Shown one piece after another: positions 10,627 through 22,990 of a stretch of DNA of 64,000 nt. Numbering within the stretch: position 1 is the first letter of the stretch; each line of letters begins with the position of its first letter. Both the position numbers and the translations under genes were made by a program. The stretch lies in NCBI GenBank assembly GCA_014529385.2, contig CM043968.1:7145648-7209647 (forward strand), written 5' to 3'. Source of the DNA: Adiantum capillus-veneris. Its lineage: Eukaryota > Streptophyta > Polypodiopsida > Polypodiales > Pteridaceae. The notes under the pieces were generated by a model that made no database searches, was not told the DNA's origin, and saw only the letters and a list, made by a program, of their open reading frames with translations.

Positions 10627-11925
10627 AGCCTAAACTAGACTCACCACTCTCATGACACTTAAGAGTTTTAGGTTTACTCTTAACCATGAGTTTTTGGTAT
10701 ACTCATAAACCGTGATTTTTTTGTTTTCTCACAACCCAAGGGTTTTAGGTATACCCATAACCTGGTGCTACCATAAAGGATCTCCCCTCCAACACATAGG
10801 GTGTAGGCCAACATAGCTACCATCACATGTTTTTGGATTACTCCTGAACCTTGGGTTTTATATGTACCCAATAATCTCATGAGATGTGGCTTACAAATTA
10901 TTGACAATGGGTTGAGAATAGACCATGGAAGTTCTCAACAAACCACTTGAAACAATGAGTAGAGTGCCCCCCCCCCCCCGGACACCAAAATGAGGTGTGT
11001 GTACTTCACACGAACAACAATCAAAGTGGGAACAACAAGAACTCGGCCAAACACATGATTTTGGGAGGTCGTACCACTTTTTATGTGTGGAAAATTTTCT
11101 ATACCCATACAATTTTGACATGATAAAATTGACAATTGACAACCTAAAACAAGACTTTGACAAAACATAGATAATGGTGTTGACAATACACAAAACCATA
11201 ACAAACCTATGACACTGAACATGTAAAAACACAATCTTAAACTTTGCATATGTTGATGAACATGGTTCTTGAAACAAGTCTTCTTTGTACTTGTGGTTGT
11301 CAATGTGCTTGAGCATGGTGTAATCCTTGACATTCATATTATGTGAAATTTGTCGGCATGCTTTGGAGATGCAATTGGAATAATTGAATTTAATATTCAA
11401 AGGTTGAAGCTTGAACCTTTGTAAATACAATTTCATTCAAGTTCCCAAAGCTTGAAACAAGCACAATCCAATAGTAGATTCACCAAATTTCTTTTTTCTA
11501 TAAAGAGGGAACTAATCAATTGATTAACAAAGTGAAGTTCCAATTCACCTCACTTGCATCCGTTTCTTGTTGCTTGGTATTATTGTGTTTAGTAGTATTT
11601 TGAGATGATGTACAATCTTGGGCTTTGTTGCAGCCATGTAACCTCCACAATGTATGGTTACCACCACTATGCAATCATGTACATGCAATTTGAAAAGCTG
11701 TGCAAAATTGCCTCTTCTTCACCACCTTCATAGACCCTATCATATGGGTAGCATTTCAAGATGCTGCACAAATTTTCAACAATTTCTCCCACCATTTGGG
11801 CTTGCTGAATCACAGCTATAGCATCCTTTTGAGATGCTAGTAGCAACTGGCAGCACTTGTGATGTACACATACATAAGCATCTTAAGATGCTGCAACTTG
11901 CAAGCTTCTCGTCAATTATTTTTTA
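10627..11925 (-). other. Unrecognised internal sequence of element A
   Basis: A minus-strand open frame of 181 codons (10,891-11,436) exists but has biased, low-complexity composition and no known motif. No gag zinc knuckle, protease, integrase or reverse transcriptase motif is visible. A 10-bp C run lies at about 10,969-10,979. Confidence 0.3.
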
Positions 11926-12250
11926 TGGGAATGGGATCGTGCTAGCTAGGGTGGATGAAAGAGAAACATCGTGCACACAAGTGAGTGTGTGTTGGCTAGA
12001 TTATCACTCAAGCAAATTAGGTTCCAAGAGCACTTAGCTTTGACTCGTAAACATGATCTTGAGTATTTGCTAAGCCATCACAAGCTCACATAAACAAGGG
12101 AGATGTAACGCAAAATAGAGTATGTTTATTCATTCATGAAATGATCTTTAAGTAGCTTTACAGCCTTGCACAAACACATGTCGGATAATTCCACCTTTTA
12201 CCTCCTTGACTCATTCTCTACTGACTCTAGAACAAAGCTCACACCTTACA
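11926..12250 (-). repeat. 3' LTR of element B
   Basis: It shares long blocks with 14,174-14,499, such as GCTAGCTAGGGTGGATGAAA and TTTATTCATTCATGAAATGA, in direct orientation. Confidence 0.8.
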
Positions 12251-12262
12251 ATCCTCCCCTTG
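12251..12262 (-). promoter_or_regulatory. Polypurine tract of element B
   Basis: On the minus strand CAAGGGGAGGAT precedes the LTR start TGTAAGGTG. Confidence 0.6.
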
Positions 12263-12892
12263 AGGTTTGGACTAGGAAGAAACAATGAAAGTTCTTTGTC
12301 CACTAAGGATGACAATACAAGAGGAATCCTCCCCTTGAAGTTTTGGGCTACAACTTGATGAAGAAAGACAACACTCCATTCTTGGAGGGTAGACAACATA
12401 CATCCCCAATCCAGGAGACAAACAGCTTAACACTCCAATCCAGGAGCCACACTCCAATCCAAGAGCAAAAACAACGCTTTACTCCAAGAGAAAAATCCTT
12501 AAAAATGTCTGATTCTCTCTAATCCAAGATCACCTCTATCTTCTTCAATGCTTTGTCCTCAACTGCTTCATGGTTTTTGTCTTTGTATCCTCCCCTCGAA
12601 CAATTTCTTGTTCCCCACTTGTGTTGTGCAATCAAGCTTTATTGAAAAACAAATACAATGCAAAAATACTCACATAAAAGAAATACTAATGCGGATGCTA
12701 ATGATGTGTTGCCGATTTTTCCCTCCCTTCAAAGTGAATTTTTCCCCATGGTTCCTTGGAGCAGTCTTTGCACTTGGAGACTCTCCAAGGCCAGTGTATG
12801 GAACTCCGCACATGAGCACATGCTCATATCTTTGATGATATATATCATACATTGCAAAATTTGTTGTGCTTGGCTGGAAAATTTTAGGGTTA

Positions 12893-12899
<7 letters not shown>

Positions 12900-12937
<38 letters not shown>
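12900..12937. repeat. GA microsatellite
   Basis: About 19 uninterrupted GA units inside element B. It creates spurious RERE/SLSL open frames on both strands. Confidence 0.95.
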
Positions 12938-12940
<3 letters not shown>

Positions 12941-14173
12941 TCTTTCAATTTTGTGAAGCGCTGCTTCACGGGAGTGAAGCTCCTCTTCACAAGTTTTGAC
13001 CTTTGTTGTGCCTTGGAGTTCGAAACTTTGACTAGCTCGACCTTTTGCTCGAAGCTCAAAAACTTGGACGTTCTTTTGAAGTTTTGATAGCCTTTGGGAA
13101 GCCTTCTTTGTTTTTCCTTTTAGTGCCTTCAGCTTTCAAATGCTCAAAGTATGAATGCTTTGAGCCTTTTTGTTTTTGCACACAATTGTCCAATGTGGTA
13201 CTTGATGTAGATGTAGCCCGTGAGAAGGGGGGGCTTGGTAAGAAGAACGGATTTAAGGCTTTTGCGAGAACTCAACCATGGGAAAAGGGCATTTGATTAA
13301 TCAACCACTGGGAAGCGTGGGCAGGCACAAATGTGCTAGGAAGGCGGGTTTGAGCAAGAGAGTCGAGAAGCGGCCCATGGCCGGACGGTCAGAGCAGTGG
13401 CATAAACCAATAGCGGACGGGCGCTAGTGTGCAAACACAAAGCCGCTTGGCAGAGGTTAAAAGAGCAAACGGCCGGTTCTTGACAGGTCAGACCCGATGT
13501 GGAACTTCAAAACAATGTTGGCCTGCCTTTTCGTGTCCACCCAATGTGGGTGCTCAAACTTGGGGGGTAGCCCACGTGTGTAGGCCCTCAAAATTGGTCA
13601 AAAAACCCTATAAAAAGGGTGTTCTCACCACGGTACTCTTAGGGAGACATTTGAAAATGCCTTTCTTTTATAAAAAAAGGGTACAATGGGCATTAAATGT
13701 TCTTAGGTACACACACAACTGTGGGTAGCTACAGTGCAGGAATTCTAGAGAGGCAAAAAAGTTACTAATTTTGCAAAAAATTAATTGGGCAATTGGGTAC
13801 AAAGCTGGAACCCGATTAGAAAAAAAATAGTCGTTGGATAGCTCTTGATAATGCATATGTACACAAACAAGTATCACAAAGTGATGATGATTATTATGAG
13901 AGTTATATTAACACAAGGTAGTCTCAAAATGAGCACAAAATGCACATTAATTGAAAATTTGCACACACAACCAATGTTGAATGCGAGTTTCCATTCACCT
14001 AATCACCAAAGGGTAGTGGAGCATGCTCTTGCCCAAGTGACAATTAGGGATTGGGATTATTAAGCTAGTGCAAATGGAGATTAGGAAATGCTAAATTGAA
14101 GATTGTTAATCACTAGCACAATAGAATAACAACAAACCTAGCTAGCATAACCTAGCGCTTTGATACTACTTGA

Positions 14174-14499
14174 TGTGAATGGGATCATGCTAGCTAGGGT
14201 GGATGAAAGAGAAACATCGTGCACAAAAGTGAGTGTGTGCTGGATAGATTATCACTCAAGAAAATTAGGTTCCAAGATCAATTAACTTGGACTCATAAAT
14301 AGGATCTTGAGTATTTGCTAAGGCATCACAAGCTCACAATAAACAAGGGAGATGTAATGCAAAATAGAGTTGGTTTATTCATTCATGAAATGAGCTTTAA
14401 GTAGATCTACAGCCTTGCACCAACACATGTGGGATAATTCCACCTTTTCCCTCCTTGACTCATTCTCTATTGACTCTAGAACAAAGTTCACACCTTACA
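14174..14499 (-). repeat. 5' LTR of element B
   Basis: Direct repeat of 11,926-12,250. On the minus strand it is followed by a short primer-site-like sequence (about 14,156-14,170) that resembles a degraded tRNA-Met site. Confidence 0.8.
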
Positions 14500-14690
14500 A
14501 TCTTTCTCTAGGAGGAAAGTGCCTACACCAGGTAGCATTTTGAGAAGCGACCCCAATCACATGTAGTTATGCTGAGTTTTGAGCGGTTGCACTTCGGTTA
14601 TGCCCACTATGAACCTCACCTTCCGTGCGCCAATGATGGCATCTTGATATGCTCTCCTAACAATGCCTAGGCTTGCCAAGGACATTGCTT

Positions 14691-14704
14691 GGGCTCTAAT
14701 ACCA
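14691..14704 (-). promoter_or_regulatory. Primer binding site of element A
   Basis: The minus strand reads TGGTATTAGAGCCC, one base after the CA end of the right LTR. It fits initiator tRNA-Met priming. Confidence 0.8.
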
Positions 14705-14705
14705 G

Positions 14706-14995
14706 TGCTAGGTTGCAACTCTATGGAGGGTACCACCGAGGCTTTGCCATGGCTAGGGATGAGCATGAAAAACAAAGAGAAACAAGAGGGAGAAAGAGAC
14801 TTCAATGCCAAGAAAAAAAATTTCAAGAATAACATGCTTTTTTATTCTTTGAACTTATACATATATATAGAGTCTCTTGACTCATCTTGGCCGCTCTTTT
14901 TTCATTCAAAATCCACCTAGAACTAGTGGTGTTCTATCAATGTAGGGATGTTCCCTTGGGTTTAGACAACCGACAACAAGGGCTTGAACCCAACA
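14706..14995 (-). repeat. 5' LTR of element A
   Basis: Direct repeat of 10,323-10,615 with TG/CA ends, next to the primer site. Confidence 0.8.
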
Positions 14996-15000
14996 TCTAT

Positions 15001-15797
15001 GATCCTATGAGAGAAGCTAACAAGAAAGGTAAGAGAGATGTATGTACTCTACTCCATGAATGTTGCTAAAGTAACTAGGAGAAGCTTTCAAGTGCAAGGC
15101 ATGAAACCTATTTCCGAATGTGATGCAATATTAGGTCACCTATCCACCAACACAAGAGTCACTGGGATGACAATAGACAAGATCTTAACATGGATCTGGA
15201 TTGAGGTCAATCAAATAGAGAAGGTTTTTGACCTTGCCTGTGAGTATCTTGATGAGAAGGGAAAGTTGGTGGTGTTATGTCGCCAAGAATATGCATGGAG
15301 CTTAACAAGCTTAGCACCCCAAAATGGGTACTTTGTTGACCATAATGAAACTCCATTTAGCACTCATAGTGTCATCCAAGTAAATAAACTACCTGCTGGG
15401 TTTGTAAGATGGTAGTGTTTGATTGAGTGTCTGCATTATAACTCTTAATCTTTGCAGATGTGATTCTTGGAAAAAGGTTTACTCTACAAGATTGGGGACT
15501 TCAAATTTGGTAAGTGTCCTAATTTATTTGTTATCATGGATTACTTCACATTGGCAATGAAAAATAGACGGCTTCCCTTGGCGGGGTATGTCTTAAGTTT
15601 GCAACACCTTCAATTTGAGCGTATTTACCCTTTTGTTTACTTGGATTGTATTTAGAATGTTACTATCATTGCAGGGGGCTTTGAGAAAAGTCCAACTCTA
15701 CACGAGAAGTTACTCTACATACGAGGGAAATATAGTGTTGCAAATCTATGTGGGATGCAGGCTCCTCGCATGTTGGCACTACAAATGGCTCAACACA
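15001..15797 (+). pseudogene. N6/N4-type DNA methyltransferase-like gene relic
   Basis: Exon-like pieces follow one another: 15,001-15,028 ends at a GTAAGA donor; an open frame from about 15,092 to 15,415 contains VFDLACEYLDEKGKLVVLC followed by SLAPQNGYFVDHN; a 50-bp piece between CTTTGCAG (ends 15,457) and GTAAGTG (about 15,510); and a last piece after ATTGCAG (about 15,674) reading KSPTLHEKLL then NLCGMQAPRMLALQ. A DPPY-like motif first (10,155), then a strand with GKLVV-C, then a (K/R)-P-LHEKL helix and a motif-I-like N/D-LC-G--P-ML block is the motif order of the N6_N4_Mtase family (PF01555-like, beta-type permutation). It is worn, with a degenerate motif I, and is cut off by the family C LTR at 15,798. 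The function is inferred from motif order only. Confidence 0.4.
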
Positions 15798-18447
15798 TGT
15801 GAGGTCCCCTCCCCTTCACCATAGCCATTTGGAAATAGGAGGGTACCTGGCAGGTCGCTAGGCCCTAATCGATTGAGAAAAGCATAGTCAAGATAGACAA
15901 GATTTCTAATGGACAGACTCTCATCACCGAGTAACTTGAGTCCGAGCCATTGAAAAGGTTTCCTAGCACTGTCTACAGGGAAAGCATGAACTAACACAAT
16001 AATCTAACGTTCCTAATTCTCACCTTCCAAAAGAGAGAAACCCCAGATGCCTTTTTCCCCATAATTTTTAGAGGCACGTACAATTTGGGACTTCTCGACT
16101 CTTGGCACAATGAGTCTCTAGTTTCACTTCTTCTATCAATGAGGAGCGGAGAGTTTCTTAACTAATCGAGACCACCCATCCTTGACTGGAAACCTAAGAC
16201 AGTCCCCACTCTCACACTTTCTTGCTTGTTTTCTAATTACTACAACATGATTGTTCATACACAAAGTTTCTTTTTATGGTTTCCTTTGCAATTTCGTTAA
16301 GACATCACTTCAACCATTATCAAATCGGCACCAAAACAATCTTTCCTAGAAGGAAAACAACATATGACTCTTCTTCATTGAACTATCCAAACCCCAAGAG
16401 TTCACTCCTCTTGGCAAGAGTTTATTTCTACCGGTGTCTTTAGTTGCCCATACAACTAGATTGTCCTCCTGCAACCTGGGTACAAACCCGCAGTGACTAA
16501 CTTGCAACCTAGGCACCAACCCACAAGTATTATCTTGCATTTTGGGCACCAACCCGCAAGATATGTGCAACCATATGCAATGCTTTAGAGTTCACTCCAC
16601 TAAGCTCTCCTCCTTGGATATCAAAGGGAGTTTTGACTATATCATTATAGGAGTTTTGAATGAAGAAGATTTGAGAGTTCTTCTACTAGGCAAACATTTC
16701 TTTCCTATGAGCAAACAGACTACTTTCCAAACAATCTTTCCCTATAAATACAACTTAAGAAAATTAACAAGTTCAATTGATGCGGTTTCAAATTGTGAAT
16801 GACCCAATGTCTAGGTAGTTTTTCCCTTCCTATTTACTCATGATGCAAGGAACAAAAAATAAATTTCCTACTTGTTCTTGAGCAATAACGTCACTTTGTG
16901 GGATAAGTGGAACATCCTCATTCATCGAGGCCTTTCCTTTTCCTTTACCATCACTGGTTCCGGCTTTGTATCGTATGATCCACCATAGCGAGTTCTCTTG
17001 GGTCTCATTCCCACTACTAGATACTTAACTTGAAAAGTTGTAAGCTAAAGTATTAGGATTCAATGGAAGTAGGGTGAATGATTATAAGCGTTTTAATTCC
17101 AAAACATATATGGTTACTCCACACATCAAACTAAAAAATATGCTTGCTTAATCCTGCCATAATCTTATGATAAACATGCATTATAACCCATACACTAATT
17201 ACATGATTAATCACTTATATCTACTTGTAAGAACAATCCATCATTTTAGTCGGACCAAATTCTTGAATATGATTAGCTAATTCATGCAAGCATCTGGGTT
17301 ACATTGATGAAGAATTGTACATGCAGTCAACAAAATTGATTATGTAATCGAGCAGTAAGGCCTTCATTACTTTGTAATCTAGAAAATTACCATAAAATAG
17401 GTATAACGATTGTTGATTTCCAATTGAGAATAGGTAAATAAGAGTATATCATTTGATAATAGAGTAGCAATTGGAAAGGATTCCAATTGAATACTAATAT
17501 GGTAGTAATTGGAAAGGATTCCAATTGAATAATAGTATGGCAGCAATTGGAAAGGGTTCAAATTGAGAGAAGAGATTGATAATAACTTGATTAAATAATA
17601 GATTTACATTACCAAATGTGCTTTGGAGTTATTGATCTCTCAAAGCTTTGATGCGGTAGTCACCAAGTTGTTTGCCATAGCAGCAGAGCTCCCTTCCCCC
17701 AAGTGTGTATAAAACTGAGTGGGAATGCCTTTTTTATAGAGTTTGGAGGTTCCTTGTTTGCCCAAATCAAACCCATACCTCCCTAGATCGCCCCTCTTGC
17801 TAAATGCATGTGTAGAGGTGTCACAAGCTCCCACTTAGTCATTAGAGGTGTCCCTCTTTACCCTTTTGGGTGATACACTTCATGTAGTACCCTCATGCTC
17901 ATAGTCAATATACCATCAGAGATGGGTCCATGGATATGGTTATTTATGGGCATACATACACATACACATACACACCCATGCACATGCATACACACATACA
18001 TACCTTAGACTTAGGAATTAATTTATTAACACTAGGATGAAAATCTAATGTCTAAAGTGAGCTTGGCTTATCAGAATTTAATTCTGAAAGTTGCTATTAA
18101 AAGACAAGCTTGAGGATGAAAATTGAAGGTGTCAGATGCACACACCTGCTATATTTAGCAATTTTTGGAGCAGGTAGCTATTTTTATGGAAATTCATGAC
18201 GGGGTAGATTTTGATGAGACGGTCACATCTAGGTGGGTGTAAGCACCTCAAAATTTTCTTTTTTGGATGAAAATGACAAGAAAGTAAAAATTTAATTTTT
18301 TTAAATCTTACAACAATATATATATCATTAACTTATCAGAGGTGAAAAAATTACCAAAAATAGTAACTTTTTGTTTATGACTAGAATGGCATGATATGTA
18401 TTACTTTACATGGGAACCCCCTCTCCAAGGGTGGTAGAGACCTTACA
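15798..18447 (-). repeat. LTR of family C (copy C2, 3' LTR of the minus-strand arm)
   Basis: 2,650 bp; on the minus strand it starts TGTAAGGTCTCT and ends ACCTCACA. It is the reverse complement of C1 (1782-4222) along its whole length. A polypurine tract (TCTGGGGAGAA on the minus strand, 18,448-18,458) directly precedes it and follows the chromodomain coding end, which fixes it as the 3' LTR. Confidence 0.9.
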
Positions 18448-18458
18448 TTCTCCCCAGA

Positions 18459-19700
18459 TTGAAGAATTGAGACGTCCTCATCTCAAAGGTAAATCTAGAT
18501 GATCTTTAAGGAGAGTTATCTCATCTTCCCACGTTGCATCTTCTTCAAAAAAATATTTCCACTTGACGAGGTGTTTGATGATGCTTCTTTTCCTAAATTT
18601 TCTCTCCCGTGTTTCTAGGATATAGTCAGGTTGAATTTCAAGGATTCCTTGGGTTGGAACAACCTAGTATCCAAAAGCTGATCGGGATTAGGAACATAAG
18701 GTTCTACTAGACTAACATGGAAGACATCATGAATTTTGAGGTTAGAAGGTACCCTAAGCTTGTAAGATTGATCACTATCACTTTGACAATCTCATAGGGT
18801 CCAGAGTATCTTGGGATGAGCTTCTTATACTTTTCCAAGGATAGGTTTCTTTTCTTGGGCCTGACCCTAAGGAATACCTTGTCTCCTTCTTTAAAGATTT
18901 GATCTAATCTCTTCTTATTTGCATAATAATTTTGTCTATCATGAGTGGCTTGAATATCCTTACGTATCACTTTGGTCTGAGCTTCCATGTCTTCGAGCAT
19001 TTGCTTTGAGGCTTCTACCTTGATAGTAGGATCTGAGAAGTTTAATGGAGCCAAACATTCTTGCCCATAAAGAGTCTTAAATGGTGACATGCATATGCTT
19101 CTATGGTCAAAGTAATTATAGGCATATTCAACCAAAGGAAGATATTGGATCCATTTCTTTGGTTCCTATGAACAATATTCTCTAAGAATGTACTCAATCA
19201 CCTGGTTTCCTCTTGTAGTCTGACCATCTATCTAAGGATGATATGATGTGCTAAAACACAATTGTGTCCCCAATGGCTTGAAAGAGTGAAATCCAACACT
19301 TTGAGGTAAATTTTTCATCCCTGTCGCTAGCAATTCTCTTATGCAAACCATGAAGTCTAAAGATTTCCTTTACAAATATTTGGCTAATATCAGAGGGGCA
19401 TTGAAGGTAGTTTTCACAAGCATCAAATGAGCTACCTTAGTAAGCATATCAACAGCAACAAATACTAAATCATAGCCTCCAACAGAGGGTAATCCTGTGA
19501 CAAATTCCATACTGATGCATTCCCATTTCGTTTGAGGTATATCAAGAGGTTGAAGTTTTCCAGGTAGTTTGATTCTTTAAACTTTAATCCGTTGGCATGA
19601 GAGACATTGCTTCACATAGAGAAGAACATCCCCCTTCATTCCTGGCCAAACGTATCTTCTTTTAACAAAATTTAAGGTCTTTGCATACCTAGGGTGTCCT
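18459..19700 (-). pseudogene. Ty3/gypsy integrase and chromodomain, minus-strand arm
   Basis: The minus strand encodes an integrase core (about 19,600-19,080; WECIS-FV-GLP, then YHPQIDGQT), the conserved tail PLVEYAYNYFDHRSI (19,135 down), a GPYEIVK-type C-terminal block (about 18,790) and a chromodomain ending in LVKWKYFFEEDATWEDE (about 18,560-18,500). The longest intact piece is 142 codons (18,707-19,135). Frameshifts and stops break the rest. The terminal chromodomain puts family C among chromoviruses. Confidence 0.85.
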
Positions 19701-21299
19701 GAAGTTGGGCTATCATGAGCCTCAAGTATGATTGCTTTCTTTAGTTTTGGGTCCTTAGGTACACAAAGCCTTTGTCAAAAATAAAGACATCCCTCTTGAA
19801 CAGAGTAATCCTTTATCGATATGTTCTTTGTCTCAGGTGTTATGCTTTGTTGAATCTGTAAGGATAACTGGTGATAATTTGGGTCTTTCAAGGTTGCTTC
19901 CTTAATTCTCTCCCACATAGGATTATTAGGTATAGAGATAGCACTAAGGAAAACTTTAAACTAAGTCCATCCTCAACTACATTGTCCTTCCCCGGTCTAA
20001 ACTTTATGTCAAAGTCGTCTTCTTGAAGAAGTTCAATCCATCTTCTTTGCCTCATGTTGAGATTGGGTTGTGTAAAGATCCACTTCAAACTTTTATGATC
20101 GGTGACTAACTAAAATCTGCGACTGAAAAGATAATGTCTCCATTGCTTTCATGCATGGATGATTGCTAAGAGTTCCAAGTCATGGGTCGGGTTATTCCTA
20201 TTATGATCTTTGAGCTTTTGAGAAGTATAGGCTACATGCCTACCCCCTTGAGTAAGGACTCCCCCTAAGGAGAGTTTTCTAGCATCTGCTATAACTTCAA
20301 ATTCTTTGCTGAATCAGGAAGCTTAAGAATAGGAGTTGATACTAGGTAACCTTTTAACTTTGCAAAACTGGCCTCGTATATTCTGCTCTCCATTCAATCC
20401 TCATTCATTACTTTAATAATTTTGTTAAAGGTGTTGCAATGAGAGCATAATCCTTAACAAATATCCTGTACCATCCTGTGATTCCAAGAAATCCCCTTAT
20501 TTCACTGACGGAAGTGGGTTGAGGCCATTCTACAAAATGTCCTTAACTTTATCTGGGTTGACTGAGATACCTTTGGAAGATATAATAAAGCCAAGATAGC
20601 TGACTTGGTAAGAACAAAAGGGTATGTTTACTCTTCTTAACGTAAAGCTAATGTTGTCGTAAGAGCTGTAATACTTTACAAATGTGCTCTTCTGATCTTC
20701 CTCATATTTGGAATAGATCAAGATATCATCAAAGAAAACCAAGACAAAATCATCTAGGTAAGCTCTGAAAATATCCTGCATTAGACGATTGAAGCTTGCA
20801 GGAGCATTAGTAAGACCAAAAGACATTACTGAGAACTCATCATGTCCATACCTAGTATTAAAAGTTGTCTTTGGAATGTCTGATTCTTTGGTTCTTATCT
20901 GATAATACCCATATCGATGATCAATCTTTGTGAAGATCTTAGCCCCGTGAAGCCTGTCCAATAGATCATCAATCCTAGGAATGGGGTACTTGTTCTTAAC
21001 GGTAACTTGATTAAGCCCACAGTTGTCTATGCAAAGTCGTAAAGAACCATCCTAAATCTTCTGGAAAAGGACCGGAGCACCACCCCAAGGAGAAGTACTT
21101 GGTCAAATAAATCCTTGCTCAATAAGTTTCCTAAGTTTCTCTTTGAGTTCAATTGCTTCAGGGAGTGGCATTTTATATGGTCTCCTCAAAACGGATTCAC
21201 AACCAGGGACAGTCTCAATTTTGTGATCCACTTCTCTAGGTGGTGGAAGACTTGTAAGATCCTCAAGAGAACACATCTAAATGCTCTCTCAACAAATTA
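19701..21299 (-). pseudogene. Ty3/gypsy reverse transcriptase and RNase H, minus-strand arm
   Basis: Reverse transcriptase is visible at 20,961-20,530 (143 codons open): KIFTKID, the [10 protein letters not shown] block and the active-site motif FFDDILIYS. The RT entry block (PWG-P-LF-KKDGS-R-C-DY) lies near 21,030-21,130 in other frames. RNase H remains include FDIKFRPGKDNVVEDGLS at 20,088-19,888, the typical end of the domain. The integrase zinc-finger part follows at about 19,800-19,600. The frame is broken in many places. Confidence 0.85.
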
Positions 21300-21425
21300 G
21301 GTTGAAAGTTTGAATCTGTGTCTTCTATCTTGTTGAGTTTAACTGAATACTCTCTCAACAAATAAGGTTGAAAGTTTGAATCTATCTCTTCTTCTATCTT
21401 GTTGAGTTTAATTGCATAGATCTGC
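21300..21425. repeat. 66-bp tandem duplication near the palindrome centre
   Basis: GGTTGAAAGTTTGAATCT starts at 21,300 and again at 21,366, each followed by CTTGTTGAGTTTAA. It is present only in the left arm; the right arm has one copy. Confidence 0.75.
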
Positions 21426-21440
21426 TGACCCTTTTGTAAA

Positions 21441-21547
21441 CCCTTAAGAAGTCTACTAGCCTTGACTAAGTAAGCTTTAGGTTTCCCATTCTTTCCTTGA
21501 ACTAGAACTTCATCTCACTTATTCAAGGCGAGAAAACTTCTTAAGGG
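21441..21547. repeat. Centre of the large palindrome
   Basis: The left arm end 21,441-21,475 (CCCTTAAGAAGT...) pairs with 21,515-21,547 (...ACTTCTTAAGGG). The 39 bases between (21,476-21,514) are unpaired. Confidence 0.8.
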
Positions 21548-21599
21548 ATTACAAAAGGGTCAGCAAATCTATGCAGTTAAACTTAACAAGGTAGATGAC

Positions 21600-22990
21600 A
21601 CAGATTCAAACTTTTAACCTGATTGGTTCAGAGTATTTAAATGTGCTCCTTGAGGATCTTACAAGTCTCCAACCACACCTAGAGAAGTTGATCACAAAAT
21701 TGAGACTATCCCTAATTGTGAACCCATTGTAAAGAGACCGTGTAAAATGTCACTCCCTAAGGCAATTGAACTTAAAGAGCAACTTAGGAAACTTATTGCG
21801 CAAGAATTTATTGGACTAAATTCTTCTCCTTGGGGTTATCCAATCCTTTTCCAAAAGAAGAAGGATGGTTCTTTACGACTTTGCATATTCTACCACATAC
21901 TTAATCAACAATTAAGAACAAGTACCCCGTTCGTAGGATTGATGAGCTATTATTGGATAGGCTACACGGGGCTAAGATCTTCACAAAGATTGATCTTCGC
22001 TGTGGATACTACTAGATAAGGAGCAAAGAATTGGATATTCCAAAGGCATCTTTCAATACTAGGTATGGACATTATGAGTTTACCGTAATGTCTTTTGGTC
22101 TTACCAATGCTCCTGCAAATGATTCAATTGACTAATGCAAGATATTTTTAGACCTTAGCTAGATGATTTTGTCTTGGTTTTCTTTGATGATATCTTGATA
22201 TGTTCTAAAGATGAGGCAGATCATGAAGAGCACATTACAACTCTTACGTCAGCATCATCTTTATGCTAAGAAAAGTAAATGTATATTTTGCTCTCCCCAA
22301 GTCAGCTATCTTTGCTTTATTATATCTTCCAAGGGTATCTCAATTGACCCCAACACAGTGAAGGACATTTTAGAATGGTCTCAACCTATTATTGTTAGTG
22401 AAATAAGGGGATTTCTTGGCATCACAAGATGGTACCAGATGTATTGTCAAGGATTATGCTCTTATAGCAATACCTTTGAGAAAATTTTCAAATAAAGGAA
22501 TGAAGTCAAATGAAGAGCAAAACACGAGGCCAGTTTTTCAAAGTTAAGGTTACCTAGTATCAACCCATATTCTTAAACTTCCCAATTTTAGCAAAGAGTT
22601 TGAAGTTATATAGTAGATGCAAGCAAACTTCCTTTAGGAGGAGTCCTTACACAAGAAGGTAGGCCCGTGGCCTATACTTCTTGAAAGCTCAGGGATCATG
22701 AGAAGAATTACCCTACATGACTTGGAACTCTTAGAAATCATCCATGCATTAAAGTTATGGAGACATTATTTCTTTAGCCACAAGTTTTAGTTAGTCTAAA
22801 TTTGGATCTTTACCCAACCCAATCTCAACATGATACAAAGGAGATGGATAGAACTTCTTCAAGAATATGAATTTGACATAAAGTATAGACCTAGGAAGGA
22901 TAATGTAGTTGCGGATGGACTTAGCCACAAACCTTTAGTGCTATCTCTATACCTAATAATCCTATATGGGAGAGAATTAAGGAAGCATCC
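21600..22990 (+). pseudogene. Ty3/gypsy reverse transcriptase and RNase H, plus-strand arm
   Basis: The entry block is at 21,747-22,019: SSPWGYPILFQKKKDGSLRL. The frame then shifts. The active-site segment lies at about 22,165-22,205 (VFFDDILI in frame), followed by [15 protein letters not shown] at 22,211-22,495 and the RNase H end block KYRPRKDNVVADGLS at about 22,880-22,925. Same family and same starting point as the minus arm. Confidence 0.85.

Larger units (their letters stand above)
11926..14499 (-). mobile_element. Non-autonomous LTR element B, nested in A
   Basis: Direct repeats of 325 and 326 bp (11,926-12,250 and 14,174-14,499) flank 1.9 kb with no gag or pol coding. On the minus strand the LTR starts TGTAAGGTGTGAAC and ends CATTCACA. 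A polypurine tract (AAGGGGAGGAT) touches the left LTR, and a primer-site-like AGTATCAAAGCG lies next to the right LTR. Structure and size fit a TRIM/LARD-like non-autonomous element. The target duplication is not clear (TTTTA and ATCTT). Confidence 0.75.
10323..14995 (-). mobile_element. LTR retrotransposon A (minus strand, small LTRs)
   Basis: Two direct repeats of about 290 bp bound it (10,323-10,615 and 14,706-14,995), with TG/CA ends. On the minus strand a tRNA-iMet-type primer site (14,691-14,704) follows the right LTR, and a polypurine tract (10,616-10,626) precedes the left LTR. The internal 4.1 kb holds element B and no readable gag or pol, so A cannot move on its own. Flanking pentamers are GATAT and TCTAT; with the flank fused once, the plus-strand frame of the surrounding methyltransferase-like sequence is continuous, which supports GATAT as the mutated target duplication. 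Confidence 0.75.

Noticed and set aside
10891-11436. 181-codon minus-strand open frame in element A as a gene
   Set aside because: Composition is Cys/Ser/His-biased, there is no motif, and a second overlapping minus-strand frame is equally open; it is probably chance in AT-rich DNA.
21441-21547. Palindrome as an assembly fold-back artefact
   Set aside because: The arms differ by many substitutions, a 66-bp duplication present in one arm only, and different outer ends, which an artefact would not create.
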